A stretch of 64,000 nt of DNA, taken from NCBI GenBank assembly GCA_015295835.1, contig DVEG01000026.1:62001-126000 (forward strand), given 5' to 3'. The notes below the pieces were generated by a model that was given only the letters and a program-made list of their open reading frames with translations, did not search any database and was not told the DNA's origin. A program made the translations under genes and the position numbers. This DNA comes from Oscillatoriaceae cyanobacterium M7585_C2015_266. GTDB taxonomy: Bacteria > Cyanobacteriota > Cyanobacteriia > Cyanobacteriales > Oscillatoriaceae. Position 1 is the first letter of the stretch. Each line of letters begins with the position of its first letter. Shown in pieces: positions 18,970-28,554 of the stretch.

Positions 18970-19737
18970 TTGTTGCGCCTTGCCATTATTGTCATATAAA
19001 CTGTATGGACAATTTGCATATGTAGGCAAAACTTTTACTTCTATACACATTGTATACACACTCCATGAATTAGTTTGTATGTAAGTAATTTTTCAGGCCC
19101 CATGTTTTAGCGGGAACGGCTCCTTTACTATGAATAAAATAAGAAATAGAAATAGTAAACTGATCTAAACACCACAGTTTTTTTATGAAAATTATCAGTA
19201 GCCACCAAGCCAGTCATTAAATTCTATTAAAATTTTTGTAAATTTCGCAATCATCTGCTCTCGTAACCGGCTTAAAAATGCCTTCTTAATGATAGCATTT
19301 AAAGCAGCGATCGCTTTCTTAGCTGCTCTCAAATAGCAAGCGTGCTCTGCACTTCATTCAACTTTATTAAACTTTTTAATAGTTTTTTCTCGCAGTTTAC
19401 AAACCCATGCGTTAAGAGTTTTAAATATTTCTACGAGAAAAGCAATTTATTGATGAATTCAAGAGTGTTAATTGCGCATAGATGCCTGTCATCTATACTA
19501 CAGTAATTCGATATTTAAATTTGTATTCCCAATTACAAACAATTAACAATTTTAAAAGTATTGCGATTTAATGCAATTTTAACATTTGACAGTGTATAAA
19601 GCGTCATATGTAGGGTATACTAACTCATTGGGCGGAGGAAAAACACTGTTTTTAATGTTTTGCGCTCTACACTCAGCCTACCCAATGGGCAAGCCACAAG
19701 CAAGAGCGCTGTACTGAATTTGCACCACCTTCGATTC
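18970..19737. other. Intergenic, about 770 bp, no gene seen
   Basis: AT-rich and stop-rich in all frames. It has a HIP1 octamer near 19308 and an interrupted inverted repeat near 19627-19686, CATTGGG paired with CCCAATG, enclosing an inner AAAAACA/TGTTTTT hairpin. It could hold a small RNA, but no promoter is convincing. Confidence 0.45.
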
Positions 19738-20601
19738 TCAGCGCCCTAGTAGCCTAACCAAACCAATCCCTCCAAAGTACAGCCCAATAACTGCACCAGC
19801 CAACAAACATTGGGTTAGGGGATCAGTAGAAGGGGTGAGAATAGCTCCTAAAATAGCCGCTCCCAGTAAAACGTAGCGCCAGCCAGACAGCATTTGTTTG
19901 GATGAAATAATTCCTAAGAAGCCAAGCAACATTTGAATAATAGGAATTTGAAATGCCAAGCCAGTGCTAAAAAGCAATAGCAAAACAAATTCAAAATAAC
20001 GATCAATCGACCACAACTGATCGACGACTCCCGCACCGTAGCTAATGAAAAAATTCAAGGCAGCGGGGATCAACACTAAATAAGCAAATACCAGCCCGCC
20101 TAAAAATAGAATGCTTGAGCCCAGCACAACTGGTCCTAGTAAGCGGCGTTCCCGGCGAGTAAGTCCGGGTAATACAAACATGATAACCTGGTAAAGAACA
20201 AAAGGACTGGCTACCAGCAAGCCACTGTAGCCTGCCACCTTCAAAGAGACAAAGAAATATTCTCCCGGAGCCAATTGTAGAAATTTAACGCCCCGCGCCG
20301 GTATTTCCAGCAGTTGGACAATTGGCTTGACAGCGAAAAAGCAGGCAACAATACCGCAAAAAATGGCAATCAAGGAATAAAAAATCCGCTGCCGCAATTC
20401 TTCCAAGTGTTCAAACAAAGACATCTCAACGTCATTGGGGATTTCGTCGAGATAGTCGGTGCCGGTATCTGGCTGGTGAGCGAGCGCTTCCTGACACGAG
20501 GAAGGTGAGGGAGCGATACTCAGATTTGGTTGGAGAGGGCTTTCTCCATAACTGTCTGAATTCCGCTCTTGTGCAGTCTCCAATTCTGAAGGAGGCATCA
20601 T
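19738..20601 (-). CDS. tatC: Twin-arginine translocase subunit TatC
   Basis: The 287-residue protein has six membrane helices and the conserved TatC N-terminal motif [15 protein letters not shown] after a polar extension of about 60 residues. Later signatures are [11 protein letters not shown] and [11 protein letters not shown], both diagnostic. TatC is the signal-peptide receptor of the Tat pathway, which exports folded cofactor-bearing proteins such as the Rieske subunit across thylakoid and plasma membranes. Two adjacent ATGs (20601 and 20598) could start it. tatA is not in the window. Confidence 0.93.
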   Translation of the reverse strand: MMPPSELETAQERNSDSYGESPLQPNLSIAPSPSSCQEALAHQPDTGTDYLDEIPNDVEMSLFEHLEELRQRIFYSLIAIFCGIVACFFAVKPIVQLLEIPARGVKFLQLAPGEYFFVSLKVAGYSGLLVASPFVLYQVIMFVLPGLTRRERRLLGPVVLGSSILFLGGLVFAYLVLIPAALNFFISYGAGVVDQLWSIDRYFEFVLLLLFSTGLAFQIPIIQMLLGFLGIISSKQMLSGWRYVLLGAAILGAILTPSTDPLTQCLLAGAVIGLYFGGIGLVRLLGR

Positions 20602-20698
20602 GCGTTAGCTTCACTACAATATCTGTTAAACATTCTATCCAGGCTGGGAGGGATAGCGTAGGATATCTAGCTTTTGTGAGCGAAAAATCACCAAAGGT

Positions 20699-21559
20699 TT
20701 ATTTCTGCGCCAGCGGCAAGCCCCAATACTGAATCCGTTCCTGTAGCCAACCCTCATCCTGCCAACGAGCGAGCGCCTCATTCAGAAGCAAATGTAAGTC
20801 TTTGTGCTGCAATCCCTTTGGCATCACAACACAGAGCGGTTCTAGTGAGAGCATTATCGGTAAAATATGATAATCGGGATATTCCTGCACCCATCCGGCA
20901 AGGACGCTGGCATCAGCCGCAAATGCACCAGCTTTACCTTTTTCCAGGAGCGCTCGCCCTTCTTCGTAAGAAGAAGCCCCAATCAGCTCGGCATTGGGTA
21001 AAAAATATTTGACATGGGCGATAGTATCTGAATTATTTAAAACAGCGAGCGGCTTTTTGCCCACCTCTTCCAACCGCTGGAGCGACTTATCTTTGGTTAC
21101 GAAACTGGTGCCGTCTATATAATAGGGAATACTGAAATGAACTATTCGTCCTCGGTTTTCCGTCGCTGTCACCCTGGCAATTGTCATGTCAACCTTCCCT
21201 TTTAAGACGACAGCGAGTCGCTCTTGATTTGCCACTGGCTTGAATTCAACCGCATCGGACTTGCCCAGAAATTCTGTAGCCAAGCGGCGAGCGATATCAA
21301 TTTCTAATCCTTGCAGGTTACCAGAGGCATCTCGAAAAGCTAGGGGGCGTAAATTATCTTTCACCGCTACAATCAGGCGCCCTCGCTTGATGATCGCCCT
21401 CATTTCTGCCGCCACAGCTGGTGTAGTCACTAATTGGGTTTCCAGATATCCCAGGGCAAGGGATAAACAAAGGGCGATCGCCAATAGCATTCCTAAACGA
21501 GTAATTCTGCCCACAAGCTGATCCGAATTACAACAAAATTTTTGTTGGCTCAGCCACAC
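20699..21559 (-). CDS. Amino-acid-type ABC transporter substrate-binding protein
   Basis: The 286-residue protein is a family-3 periplasmic binding protein: KRGRLIVAVKDNLRPLAFRD, GLEIDIARRLA, VDMTIARVTATENRGRIVHFS and a C-terminal LNEALARWQDEGW. A hydrophobic export signal is present (LLAIALCLSLALGYL). The frame starts at GTG 21559; an ATG at 21493 that begins the signal peptide directly is a good alternative. Binding proteins of this type deliver polar amino acids to a permease and ATPase; no permease or ATPase gene is next to it. It lies between tatC and rplT on the same strand. Confidence 0.8.
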   Translation of the reverse strand: MWLSQQKFCCNSDQLVGRITRLGMLLAIALCLSLALGYLETQLVTTPAVAAEMRAIIKRGRLIVAVKDNLRPLAFRDASGNLQGLEIDIARRLATEFLGKSDAVEFKPVANQERLAVVLKGKVDMTIARVTATENRGRIVHFSIPYYIDGTSFVTKDKSLQRLEEVGKKPLAVLNNSDTIAHVKYFLPNAELIGASSYEEGRALLEKGKAGAFAADASVLAGWVQEYPDYHILPIMLSLEPLCVVMPKGLQHKDLHLLLNEALARWQDEGWLQERIQYWGLPLAQK

Positions 21560-21632
21560 CTGTCAGTTAGGGCACTCCCTTGTCAACCACCCCTTCCGAC
21601 AGGTTGAGAGCAGAGCATCAGTTTCAGCACTT

Positions 21633-21986
21633 CTATTTAGCTTGGCTTGCCAATTCCACTACTTTGTCGAAGCTTGCTGGATCGAGTACAGCCAATTGAG
21701 CCAGCATCTTGCGATTGAGTTGGATATTAGCCTTTTTCAATTTGTTGATTAGCTGACTATAGCTCATGCCTTGCTGACGGGCTGCTGCATTAATGCGAAC
21801 AATCCATAGACGGCGAAAGTCGCGTTTGCGTCTTTTGCGATCGCGATAGGCGTTGCGCAGCGCCTTCATCACCTGCTGATTAGCTGTGCGGAAGAGTTTC
21901 GAGTGAGCCCCTCGAAATCCCTTAGCCAATTTAAGAATTTTCTTACGGCGTTTGCGGGCTACATTCCCGCGTTTTACCCTCGTCAT
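21633..21986 (-). CDS. rplT: 50S ribosomal protein L20
   Basis: The 117-residue basic protein is L20 throughout: [19 protein letters not shown] at the start, then [21 protein letters not shown] and ILADLAV-like [10 protein letters not shown] near the end. L20 binds 23S rRNA early in large-subunit assembly. It follows rpmI by 19 bp in the usual rpmI-rplT order; infC is not next to them. Confidence 0.96.
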   Translation of the reverse strand: MTRVKRGNVARKRRKKILKLAKGFRGAHSKLFRTANQQVMKALRNAYRDRKRRKRDFRRLWIVRINAAARQQGMSYSQLINKLKKANIQLNRKMLAQLAVLDPASFDKVVELASQAK

Positions 21987-22005
21987 AGCTTACTTTCCTT
22001 ATCCT

Positions 22006-22203
22006 TTACAAATAGGGCAGCATCAAATGTACATTTTTCGCATCGTGTTCGTTCACGACTGCCATTTTGGAAAGATTACGCTTGCGCCTTGAGCTTTTGT
22101 GCTGCAACAAGTGATTCTTAAAAGCTTTGCGGTGCATAATTTTGCCACTACCGGTAGCTTTAAAACGCTTAGCAGCTGCTTTGCGAGTTTTCAGTTTGGG
22201 CAT
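22006..22203 (-). CDS. rpmI: 50S ribosomal protein L35
   Basis: The 65-residue basic protein has the L35 signature: [30 protein letters not shown] and SSRRKRNL. It is the first gene of the rpmI-rplT operon. Its promoter should lie in the roughly 80 bp between it and the grxD terminator. Confidence 0.95.
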   Translation of the reverse strand: MPKLKTRKAAAKRFKATGSGKIMHRKAFKNHLLQHKSSRRKRNLSKMAVVNEHDAKNVHLMLPYL

Positions 22204-22280
22204 GGATTATCTTTTATTGGACACAATCAACAATCATATCACGAATTTGCCTGTTTTGCATAGCGCTTCGTACACGGGGC

Positions 22281-22329
22281 CAAAAAATTAAAATCCCCAA
22301 TTCGTGGCCAGGGGATGCACGAGTTGGGG
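22281..22329 (-). terminator. Rho-independent terminator after grxD
   Basis: On the minus strand CCCCAACTCGTG (22318-22329 on the plus strand reads as its complement) pairs with CACGAATTGGGG over 12 positions with one G-T pair, followed by a T-rich tail. It begins 11 bp after the grxD stop. Confidence 0.85.
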
Positions 22330-22339
22330 AAATAAAAAA

Positions 22340-22663
22340 TTAAGAGGCCAGGGCCACTTCCAGCATCTCCTGCAATTCGCCCTTTTGATAGAGTTCGATC
22401 ATAATATCGGAACCGCCCACAAACTCCCCATTAATATAAACTTGAGGGATTGTCGGCCAGTTAGAATATTCTTTGATTCCCTGACGAAGTTCCCAGTCAT
22501 CCAGAACATTGACTGTTTCGTAGGGAACTCCCATTGCGTTGAGAATTTGTACGACATTATTTGAAAAACCGCACTGGGGCATCAGTTTTGTGCCCTTCAT
22601 AAATACTAAGATTTTGTTTTGTTTTACCAAATTGTCAATACGTTCTTTCAGTTCTGGGCTCAT
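22340..22663 (-). CDS. grxD: Monothiol glutaredoxin, CGFS type
   Basis: The 107-residue thioredoxin-fold protein has the active site [16 protein letters not shown] and downstream [20 protein letters not shown], the hallmarks of Grx4-type monothiol glutaredoxins. These bind a [2Fe-2S] cluster together with glutathione and hand clusters on or form heterodimers with BolA proteins. A bolA gene lies 113 bp upstream on the same strand, which strengthens the assignment. Confidence 0.93.
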   Translation of the reverse strand: MSPELKERIDNLVKQNKILVFMKGTKLMPQCGFSNNVVQILNAMGVPYETVNVLDDWELRQGIKEYSNWPTIPQVYINGEFVGGSDIMIELYQKGELQEMLEVALAS

Positions 22664-22776
22664 AGTTCTGTTGTGACTGGATTGCTTATTTTCTGTAAAC
22701 TATCTGCCAGAGACTGTTCGCCTCTACGGCATCTTGCTACTGGCTCTTCTATTTGATTAGTGTATCCCTGTTTATT

Positions 22777-23031
22777 TTAGACGGATTGACTGGCTGCTAT
22801 CCAGTCTTGGGGCGTGTAAGTCTTCAGGGCAAGTGCATGGATGGCGTTTGTAGACATAGCTTCTTGGACGGCAGCATACACCATTTGGTGTTGCTGCACC
22901 AGTCTTTTGCCTTCAAACTGAGGCGAGATAACTGTTACCTCGAAGTGTTCGCCATCGTTGCTGTTCACTTGTACTTGGGCGTTTGGCAATTTAGCCTCGA
23001 TCATTGCCTTGACTTGCTCAGGGCTTACCAT
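22777..23031 (-). CDS. bolA: BolA-family protein
   Basis: From the ATG at 23031 the protein is 84 residues: VSPEQVKAMIEAKLPNAQV, NDGEHFEVTVISPQFEGK, RLVQQHQMVYAAVQEAM, IHALALKTYTP. This is the standard BolA fold with the conserved H in HQ and IHAL. BolA proteins pair with CGFS glutaredoxins and coordinate a shared cluster. The frame opens 17 codons earlier at a TTG, but the family begins at the ATG. It is upstream of grxD in a likely two-gene unit. Confidence 0.9.
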   Translation of the reverse strand: MVSPEQVKAMIEAKLPNAQVQVNSNDGEHFEVTVISPQFEGKRLVQQHQMVYAAVQEAMSTNAIHALALKTYTPQDWIAASQSV

Positions 23032-23368
23032 TTTGTTTGTTTCAGTCTCTAATAAGGATTCAATTATTCGAGGGAATACCAACTAATATAGTATAGCAAT
23101 TATCAGCATTTTAATACATTGGCGACAAATAAAAATATTTGTTAGTTATTGACATTTATTTCAAATGGGAAAATAATAAAACTACAGGCTGTTTACTCCC
23201 AACCTATAACAGTTATCAATCACCTATTAGCCGGCAAAAAAGTGAAATATTATTTTTTTTAGCTCTGATAAAATAAGATAAGAAAAAGAGACAAAGGCTA
23301 GTGCTTACATTATAAAATGACAACAACTAGCCAGAGAGAGTTGAGAGGTAACACAGACATTGACGTAA
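23032..23368. other. Intergenic, 337 bp, no gene seen
   Basis: AT-rich with runs of T and A. It should contain the bolA promoter; nothing else is supported. Confidence 0.5.
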
Positions 23369-24070
23369 TTATTTTTCAAGCGAAGAAGAGCGCTCAGAAG
23401 CGGAGGGTTGCGCTCGCGAAGAATCAGACGAAGAGCCACTACGAGCTCTAGGATAAGGAGAATCGACAAAGCCCAGCTCAAACAACTGCTGATAAGCTTT
23501 TTTTCCCAAATCCCGCGTAGGCTGTTGAGAGCGAATAATTTGAACCAAAAGCGGCACAGCTAATTCAGGCTGATTTTGAGCACGATGCACAAGAGCCAAT
23601 TGATAAGTAGCTTGATCCCGCATCTGAGCAGTTTCAAGAGCTTGGCGGCGGAGGCTATCAGCAATTCGATTATCAATGCCTGCAAAACTAGCGCTCAAAT
23701 CTTGATAAAAATTAGACAACTGATTAAAAACTTGGCGTGCCTCCTGAAGTTTAGAAATCGCTAGAGTGTAATTTTGGGAGGAAATTGCATTTTCAGCTTC
23801 TTGCATCAAACGCTTTCCTCCCTGCACGCTGAGAATGCTGTTATTAATAATAATCGAACGGATTTCTTCAGGAGCCTGTGGCTGTGCAGTTTTTTCTTCC
23901 GAACCCGGAGACTCTGGAGGTTGGTTATCAGCGGGTAGATTTGGCGTTTGAGCCTTAGTTATTGCCGGTAAGAGTACGGCCAAAGTTGCCACAATCGGTA
24001 GCAGCGACTTTAAAGTTAGGGAGTAAACAGATTTAGAGAGCATGGAATAATTGGGGGTGCTTTGTGACAT
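23369..24070 (-). CDS. Secreted helical-repeat (TPR-like) hypothetical protein
   Basis: The 233-residue protein has an N-terminal export signal (SLLPIVATLAVLLPAITKAQT), a Pro/Glu-rich spacer, then alpha-helical, TPR-like sequence from about residue 80 to 200 (AENAISSQNYTLAISKLQEAR; QATYQLALVHRAQNQPELAV), and a low-complexity Ser/Arg tail. It probably resides in the periplasm or lumen. No enzymatic motif is visible. TPR-like repeats generally mediate protein contacts. Its 5' neighbour is an IS200/IS605 relic, so its regulatory region may have been altered. Confidence 0.65.
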   Translation of the reverse strand: MSQSTPNYSMLSKSVYSLTLKSLLPIVATLAVLLPAITKAQTPNLPADNQPPESPGSEEKTAQPQAPEEIRSIIINNSILSVQGGKRLMQEAENAISSQNYTLAISKLQEARQVFNQLSNFYQDLSASFAGIDNRIADSLRRQALETAQMRDQATYQLALVHRAQNQPELAVPLLVQIIRSQQPTRDLGKKAYQQLFELGFVDSPYPRARSGSSSDSSRAQPSASERSSSLEK

Positions 24071-24094
24071 AATCTCACGCTAACCAGGCGGTAT

Positions 24095-24235
24095 AGCGTC
24101 AGCTTCTCGCCCTTAAGGAACGAGATTCCTGCTACTACGAAAAGCCGCGTCCAAGCGCGTCTACACAGGCTGAGTAATTTCTAAGCCTGCATAGGCAGAC
24201 ACCGCAAGCCCGGCATTGTTGCATCTAGTATACCG
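24095..24235 (-). mobile_element. IS200/IS605-type relic: tnpB 3' end plus right-end hairpin
   Basis: On the minus strand the translation NNAGLAVSAYAGLEITQP resembles the NILxAGLAVSACG tail of cyanobacterial TnpB proteins. A stop follows, then coding-like RLDAAFRSSRNLVP, then a hairpin TCTCG/CGAGA around CCCTTAAGGAA (24105-24125). This is the usual arrangement at the right end of IS605-group elements. Only about 140 bp survive; the rest of tnpB and any tnpA are absent. Confidence 0.55.
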
Positions 24236-24248
24236 CAATTCCGGGAAA

Positions 24249-24278
24249 AACCCAGTTTCTTCAAAAAACCGGATTTTT
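24249..24278. repeat. Diverged copy of dispersed AACCCGGTTTC hairpin
   Basis: AACCCAGTTT, a short A-rich loop and AAACCGGATT reproduce the inverted repeat at 11750-11776 with two stem mismatches. It is not directly downstream of an intact gene here. Confidence 0.5.
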
Positions 24279-24498
24279 CATAAGGTTGTAGCGGCAGTAC
24301 CATTGCAAGGAGCTTTGATAAATAAGAGCCATACAAACTGGTAAGCGAGCTGAAGCTTATAGTTTGGATTAGTAAGAAGTGGATAACAAGCAGAAAATAA
24401 ACATTTGTTTATCACTAAGTTCCGGAACTGGGTGTTACAAAGCAAAAAACGTGTTTTGTTAAAAAACAATTTTATTTACTAGCACTAGGAGCATTCAT

Positions 24499-26613
24499 AT
24501 GGCCAATTTTGTAAACTTTTCCACTCCGTCTGAGAAAGATTCCTCCGGTATTGGCGTGCCAGAGGAGAGCATAGGATTTATCTTACAAAGGGGGGGTGAG
24601 GAATTAGCCTTAGAAAAAACTAGCGATCGCTTTACACTTCGCCCTGCCGGAGACATTTGTGATTGGGAGAAAATCATCCCAGCACAGTGGTTGGGGAGAG
24701 TGCCGCGAGTGATGCTAGAGGAATTCAGAACAAAACCAGAGGAGCTGGAAGCGGCGATGGAGGCAGCAAGGCGCTCCCCAGAAGTAGCCTTTGTCAGCCA
24801 TGTTTACCGTGTTAAGAATAATCCTGAACTGCTCGTTTACTTAACAAATGAGGTGACGGTTCAATTTAGTGAAGAAGTGGGATTAAAAGTGCAAGAGGCG
24901 ATCGCTTACGAATTCCGACTACGCCTTGTAAGAGAAGTTCCCGGCATTGCCAACACTTACATTTTCCAACTCAGCGAGCAAGCCATAGAAAATCCAGTCA
25001 AAATTGCCAATCGGCTGACTAGCCGCCCAGAAATATTAACTGCCGAACCCAATATCGTTGTTCAAACCTCACCTTACTACCGCCCCCGCGATCCCCTCTA
25101 TTCCAAACAATGGTATCTGTACAATTCCGGCGGCCAAGACTTAGCGCCCGGTTCTCATATTGACATAGAGAAAGCCTGGGACATTACCCGGGGAGTGCGT
25201 TCCGTCGTCGTAGCGATTATAGACGATTCCGTCGATCTTAACCATCCAGATTTTCAAGGCATAGGTAAAATCGTTGCCCCAAAAGACTTCAAAGAAAAAG
25301 ACTTTTTACCCCTTCCCGGCGAATCCGAAGACAACCACGGTACCAGTTGCGCGGGCATTGCCGTCGCCGAAGAAAATGGTATTGGTATAGTCGGCGTAGC
25401 CCCCGGTTGTGCCTTAATGCCTATACGCACCACCGGCTTTTTAGATGACGAATCCATAGAGGAGATGTTTGCGTGGGCGATGGAAAAAGGAGCCTCCGTT
25501 ATTTCCTGCAGTTGGGGGCCATCTGCTATATATTTTCCCCTATCCCTACGGCAGAGCGCTGCCATTCACCGCGCCGCCACCGAAGGGCGCAACGGCAAAG
25601 GTTGCGTCATCGTTTTCGCAGCTGGCAATGCCAATCGCCCTACCACTGGTACCATCAACGAACGCAATTGGCCCAATAATATTTTATCCGGCCCTACTAA
25701 ATGGCTGGGCGGCTTCACCGTTCATCCCGACGTCATAGTCGTTTCTTCTTGTACCAGTTTGAATAAAAAAGCCGCTTACAGCAATTGGGGACCAACAATC
25801 TCGGTTTGCGCCCCCAGCAACAACGCCCCGCCTGGGATATGGCTGCAGGAAACAGGCTTTATCAGCACTGGGCCAGAAGTCAAAGCTTTTCTCGCAGGAG
25901 TTGGTATATTCACTACTGATCGCCTTGGTGTTGACGGATACGAAGCAGGAGATTTTACCGCTTATTTTGGTGGCACCTCTAGTGCTGCGCCGATAGTTGC
26001 TGGAGTGGCGGCATTAGTTTTGTCAGTAAATCCAGATTTAACAGCTCAGGAAGTTAAGCAAATTTTACAAAGAACTGCCGATAAAATAATCGATCGCGAC
26101 CCTGATCCCCAACTGGGGCTTACTTTGGGAACATACGATGCTAATGGTTTTTCCCAATGGTTTGGTTACGGCAAAGTTAATGCCTATAAGGCGGTATTAG
26201 CAGCTCAACAACAACTTACTGCCTCACCTCCGAGAGTTTCCAAATATTTACAAGGGCGAAATGACAGTAAAATAGAAATTCCTGACGACAATCCTCAGGG
26301 AGGAGGCAGTGCTATTCGTGTAAACGATGCCGATACCGTCAAAGATATTCGCGTCAGCGTCGATATCGAACACAATTTTTTAGGTGATTTAGAAATTTAT
26401 CTAGTCGCGCCCAGTGGTAAAAGTGTCTTGTTACAAGGGCGCACTCTCGGTTGCAATAAGAGGTTGCAAGTTACTTATTCCCTGCAACAGACACCAGCGC
26501 TTAGGTTGTTACTCGGAGAATCGACGAAAGGGCTTTGGCAGCTCCGGGTTGTTGACTGTGCCCCAGAGGATATCGGTAGGCTGAATAGTTGGGAATTAAC
26601 TTTAAGTGTTTAG
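24499..26613 (+). CDS. Subtilisin-like serine protease with C-terminal P domain (PrcA-like)
   Basis: The 704-residue protein has a mixed N-terminal region of about 190 residues, then an S8 catalytic domain. The triad is Asp242 (VVVAIIDDS), His280 (EDNHGTSCAG) and Ser494 (GGTSSAAP). The last 130 residues form a kexin-type P/proprotein-convertase domain (VDIEHNFLGDLEIYLVAPSG). The order resembles the calcium-dependent protease PrcA of heterocystous cyanobacteria. No Sec signal is visible, which agrees with an intracellular protease. RBS AGGAG lies 8 nt before the ATG. It converges on plsC with 7 bp between stops. Confidence 0.87.
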   Translation: MANFVNFSTPSEKDSSGIGVPEESIGFILQRGGEELALEKTSDRFTLRPAGDICDWEKIIPAQWLGRVPRVMLEEFRTKPEELEAAMEAARRSPEVAFVSHVYRVKNNPELLVYLTNEVTVQFSEEVGLKVQEAIAYEFRLRLVREVPGIANTYIFQLSEQAIENPVKIANRLTSRPEILTAEPNIVVQTSPYYRPRDPLYSKQWYLYNSGGQDLAPGSHIDIEKAWDITRGVRSVVVAIIDDSVDLNHPDFQGIGKIVAPKDFKEKDFLPLPGESEDNHGTSCAGIAVAEENGIGIVGVAPGCALMPIRTTGFLDDESIEEMFAWAMEKGASVISCSWGPSAIYFPLSLRQSAAIHRAATEGRNGKGCVIVFAAGNANRPTTGTINERNWPNNILSGPTKWLGGFTVHPDVIVVSSCTSLNKKAAYSNWGPTISVCAPSNNAPPGIWLQETGFISTGPEVKAFLAGVGIFTTDRLGVDGYEAGDFTAYFGGTSSAAPIVAGVAALVLSVNPDLTAQEVKQILQRTADKIIDRDPDPQLGLTLGTYDANGFSQWFGYGKVNAYKAVLAAQQQLTASPPRVSKYLQGRNDSKIEIPDDNPQGGGSAIRVNDADTVKDIRVSVDIEHNFLGDLEIYLVAPSGKSVLLQGRTLGCNKRLQVTYSLQQTPALRLLLGESTKGLWQLRVVDCAPEDIGRLNSWELTLSV

Positions 26614-26620
26614 GGGGTAT

Positions 26621-27337
26621 TTAGATTACCTGCTCGTCTAAATTTTTGAGAATTTTTTGCAAATCTTCGGTAAGCTTTTGAGCGCTTTGCTTGATGTTTT
26701 CTTTGCAATAAGAAGCTACCGACAGGGGAGAACCGATGCGTATTGTTAAATTACAACCCCAACGGGGTATGAGCTGACTATAGCGAATGCTGATAGGGAC
26801 AATTTTAACGCCTAAACCGGGCTGTATGGATTCTGCTTGCAGAGCAAGGCGTGCAAGCCCTGGTTTGAGTGGATGCAGTTTGCCATCTTGAAAGATACCA
26901 CCTTCGGGAAAGATAACTAACATCTGACGCTCTCGCAGGAGTTCGATGCCGTGACGCAGGGTAGCGATCGCTGGATGTCTAATATTTACGGCAAACCCTC
27001 CCAACCTGCGGATAAACCAGCCTTGCACTCCTTTGACTTCATCAGCTGTCACCATATATCGCAAATCTCGCCCCGTAACATACCGCCCAGTTGCGTAAGA
27101 TATGACGATCGCATCCCAGCGGGAGCGGTGAGTGGGCGCTATAATTACAGGACCATCTTTTGGCAGGTTTTCTTGTCCGCTTATCTCTATACGACCAAAA
27201 TACAATGGCAATACTATGAAGTGCGCTAGCGGATAAAGCAAGCCCATCAACCAAGGAGAAACTTGAGACTGAACCGTTGCCGCCTTGGCAGATTCGACGG
27301 TTACTAGAGAATTTTCTGATGAATTTAGCTGCATCAT
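26621..27337 (-). CDS. plsC: 1-acyl-sn-glycerol-3-phosphate acyltransferase
   Basis: The 238-residue protein has the acyltransferase motif I IAPTHRSRWDAIV (HX4D), motif II around YMVTADEVKG, motif III FPEGGIFQDGKLHPLKPG and a late proline motif IVPISIRY. PlsC adds the second acyl chain to lysophosphatidic acid, giving phosphatidic acid, which CdsA (end of this window) then activates. A hydrophobic segment near residues 30-50 anchors it at the membrane. The exact acyl acceptor within the PlsC family cannot be fixed by sequence alone. Confidence 0.85.
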   Translation of the reverse strand: MMQLNSSENSLVTVESAKAATVQSQVSPWLMGLLYPLAHFIVLPLYFGRIEISGQENLPKDGPVIIAPTHRSRWDAIVISYATGRYVTGRDLRYMVTADEVKGVQGWFIRRLGGFAVNIRHPAIATLRHGIELLRERQMLVIFPEGGIFQDGKLHPLKPGLARLALQAESIQPGLGVKIVPISIRYSQLIPRWGCNLTIRIGSPLSVASYCKENIKQSAQKLTEDLQKILKNLDEQVI

Positions 27338-27525
27338 TGCAGTATCATTTACGCTTGCTAAAAAGTCTTGTGGGTATTCGCCCAGGCTTAACTTTAAAGT
27401 AATCTAACTTATTTAAGCTTTTATCGATGCCAAGGACACTTTTTTCATTGTCACCAATTTTTCTTCCTGCATAGGTAGAAAGCCAATCGTTCCTGGAAAA
27501 TCAGCTATAGAAATAGGAAATAATC

Positions 27526-28023
27526 CTATATTTCATTTTTACTTTTTGCTTGCCGACGTTTCTCAAACCAAGATTGCAATTGTTGGCGACAGGCAGCCTC
27601 ACAGATTCCCCCGATTACAGAAACTCGGTGATTTGAGCAAGCGCTTTCTGGAATATTAGCTACTGTTCTAATTGCGCCAGTTTTAGGATCATCTGCGCCA
27701 TAAACCAGTAATCCTAGACGAGCTTGGATAATCGCACCGGCACACATAGGGCAAGGTTCTAGTGTGACATATAGAGTGCAGTTATTGAGGTGCCAGTTTT
27801 GTAAAGTACGTGCTGCTTGTCTGAGGGCGATAATTTCGGCATGGGCAGTAGGATCTTTATCGCGTTCTTTACGGTTTTCTGCTTCGGCGATCGCAATTCC
27901 TTTTGCAGAAATTATAACTGCTCCTACAGGTATTTCACCTGCTTCTCCGGCAGCCCGTGCCAGTTCTAAAGCTCTGTTCATCCAGCGTTTGTGTATAAGA
28001 TAGCCTGGTGCGTTAATCGTCAT
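27526..28023 (-). CDS. tadA: tRNA adenosine(34) deaminase
   Basis: About 165 residues with a complete cytidine-deaminase-like zinc site: THAEIIALRQAAR (His ligand and catalytic Glu) and EPCPMCAGAIIQAR (two Cys ligands). The segment GADDPKTGA is typical of TadA. The enzyme converts A34 of tRNA-Arg(ACG) to inosine. The ATG at 28023 is preferred. A strong GGAGG lies about 25 nt further upstream, and an in-frame GTG at 28053 overlaps it, so the true start is uncertain. The C-terminal tail is longer than in E. coli TadA. Confidence 0.9.
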   Translation of the reverse strand: MTINAPGYLIHKRWMNRALELARAAGEAGEIPVGAVIISAKGIAIAEAENRKERDKDPTAHAEIIALRQAARTLQNWHLNNCTLYVTLEPCPMCAGAIIQARLGLLVYGADDPKTGAIRTVANIPESACSNHRVSVIGGICEAACRQQLQSWFEKRRQAKSKNEI

Positions 28024-28087
28024 ATTAATTTTTCTACAAAAATAAATTTTCACCTCCTTTTTGCTTATAGAGCAACTGATTTTATTT

Positions 28088-28402
28088 TTAAACTTGCGGC
28101 TGAGACAGTAGTTTTTCTAATTCCCCCTGTGCATTTAATTTGTAGAGTTCATCGCACCCACCCACATGACGGTTGTTAATAAAAATCTGTGGCACAGTTC
28201 TACGCCCGTTAGCACGTTCAGCCATTTTTGCTCTAGCTGCCTCATCACCATCAATTTTATATTCTGTATACTTTACTCCTTTCCACCACAGCAACAACTT
28301 AGCTCGGATACAGTAGGGGCAAGTTTGCCAGGTATATATTTCTACATTAGCTTTGACACGTTCTGGATGCCTTCCCAAAAGCCGATTAATAAAATTCAGC
28401 AT
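28088..28402 (-). CDS. grxC: Dithiol glutaredoxin 3
   Basis: The 104-residue protein has a thioredoxin fold with active site TCPYCIRAK near residue 31, the cis-Pro segment RTVPQIFINNRHVGGCDEL, and a 15-residue N-terminal extension. GrxC reduces disulfides and glutathione mixed disulfides in the cytosol. It lies 64 bp upstream of tadA on the same strand. Confidence 0.92.
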   Translation of the reverse strand: MLNFINRLLGRHPERVKANVEIYTWQTCPYCIRAKLLLWWKGVKYTEYKIDGDEAARAKMAERANGRRTVPQIFINNRHVGGCDELYKLNAQGELEKLLSQPQV

Positions 28403-28554
28403 ATTTTTCTGTGTGATATTTTTAACTCAAGTGTTTACTAACAGGAGTAGGTATTGAAAATACCATGTAAATTATATAATATATTTTTATGGATTATAGG
28501 TTGAGTAAATTCCCAGCTTTTACCCAACCCAAAAATGAGTAGAAAATTACTCTT

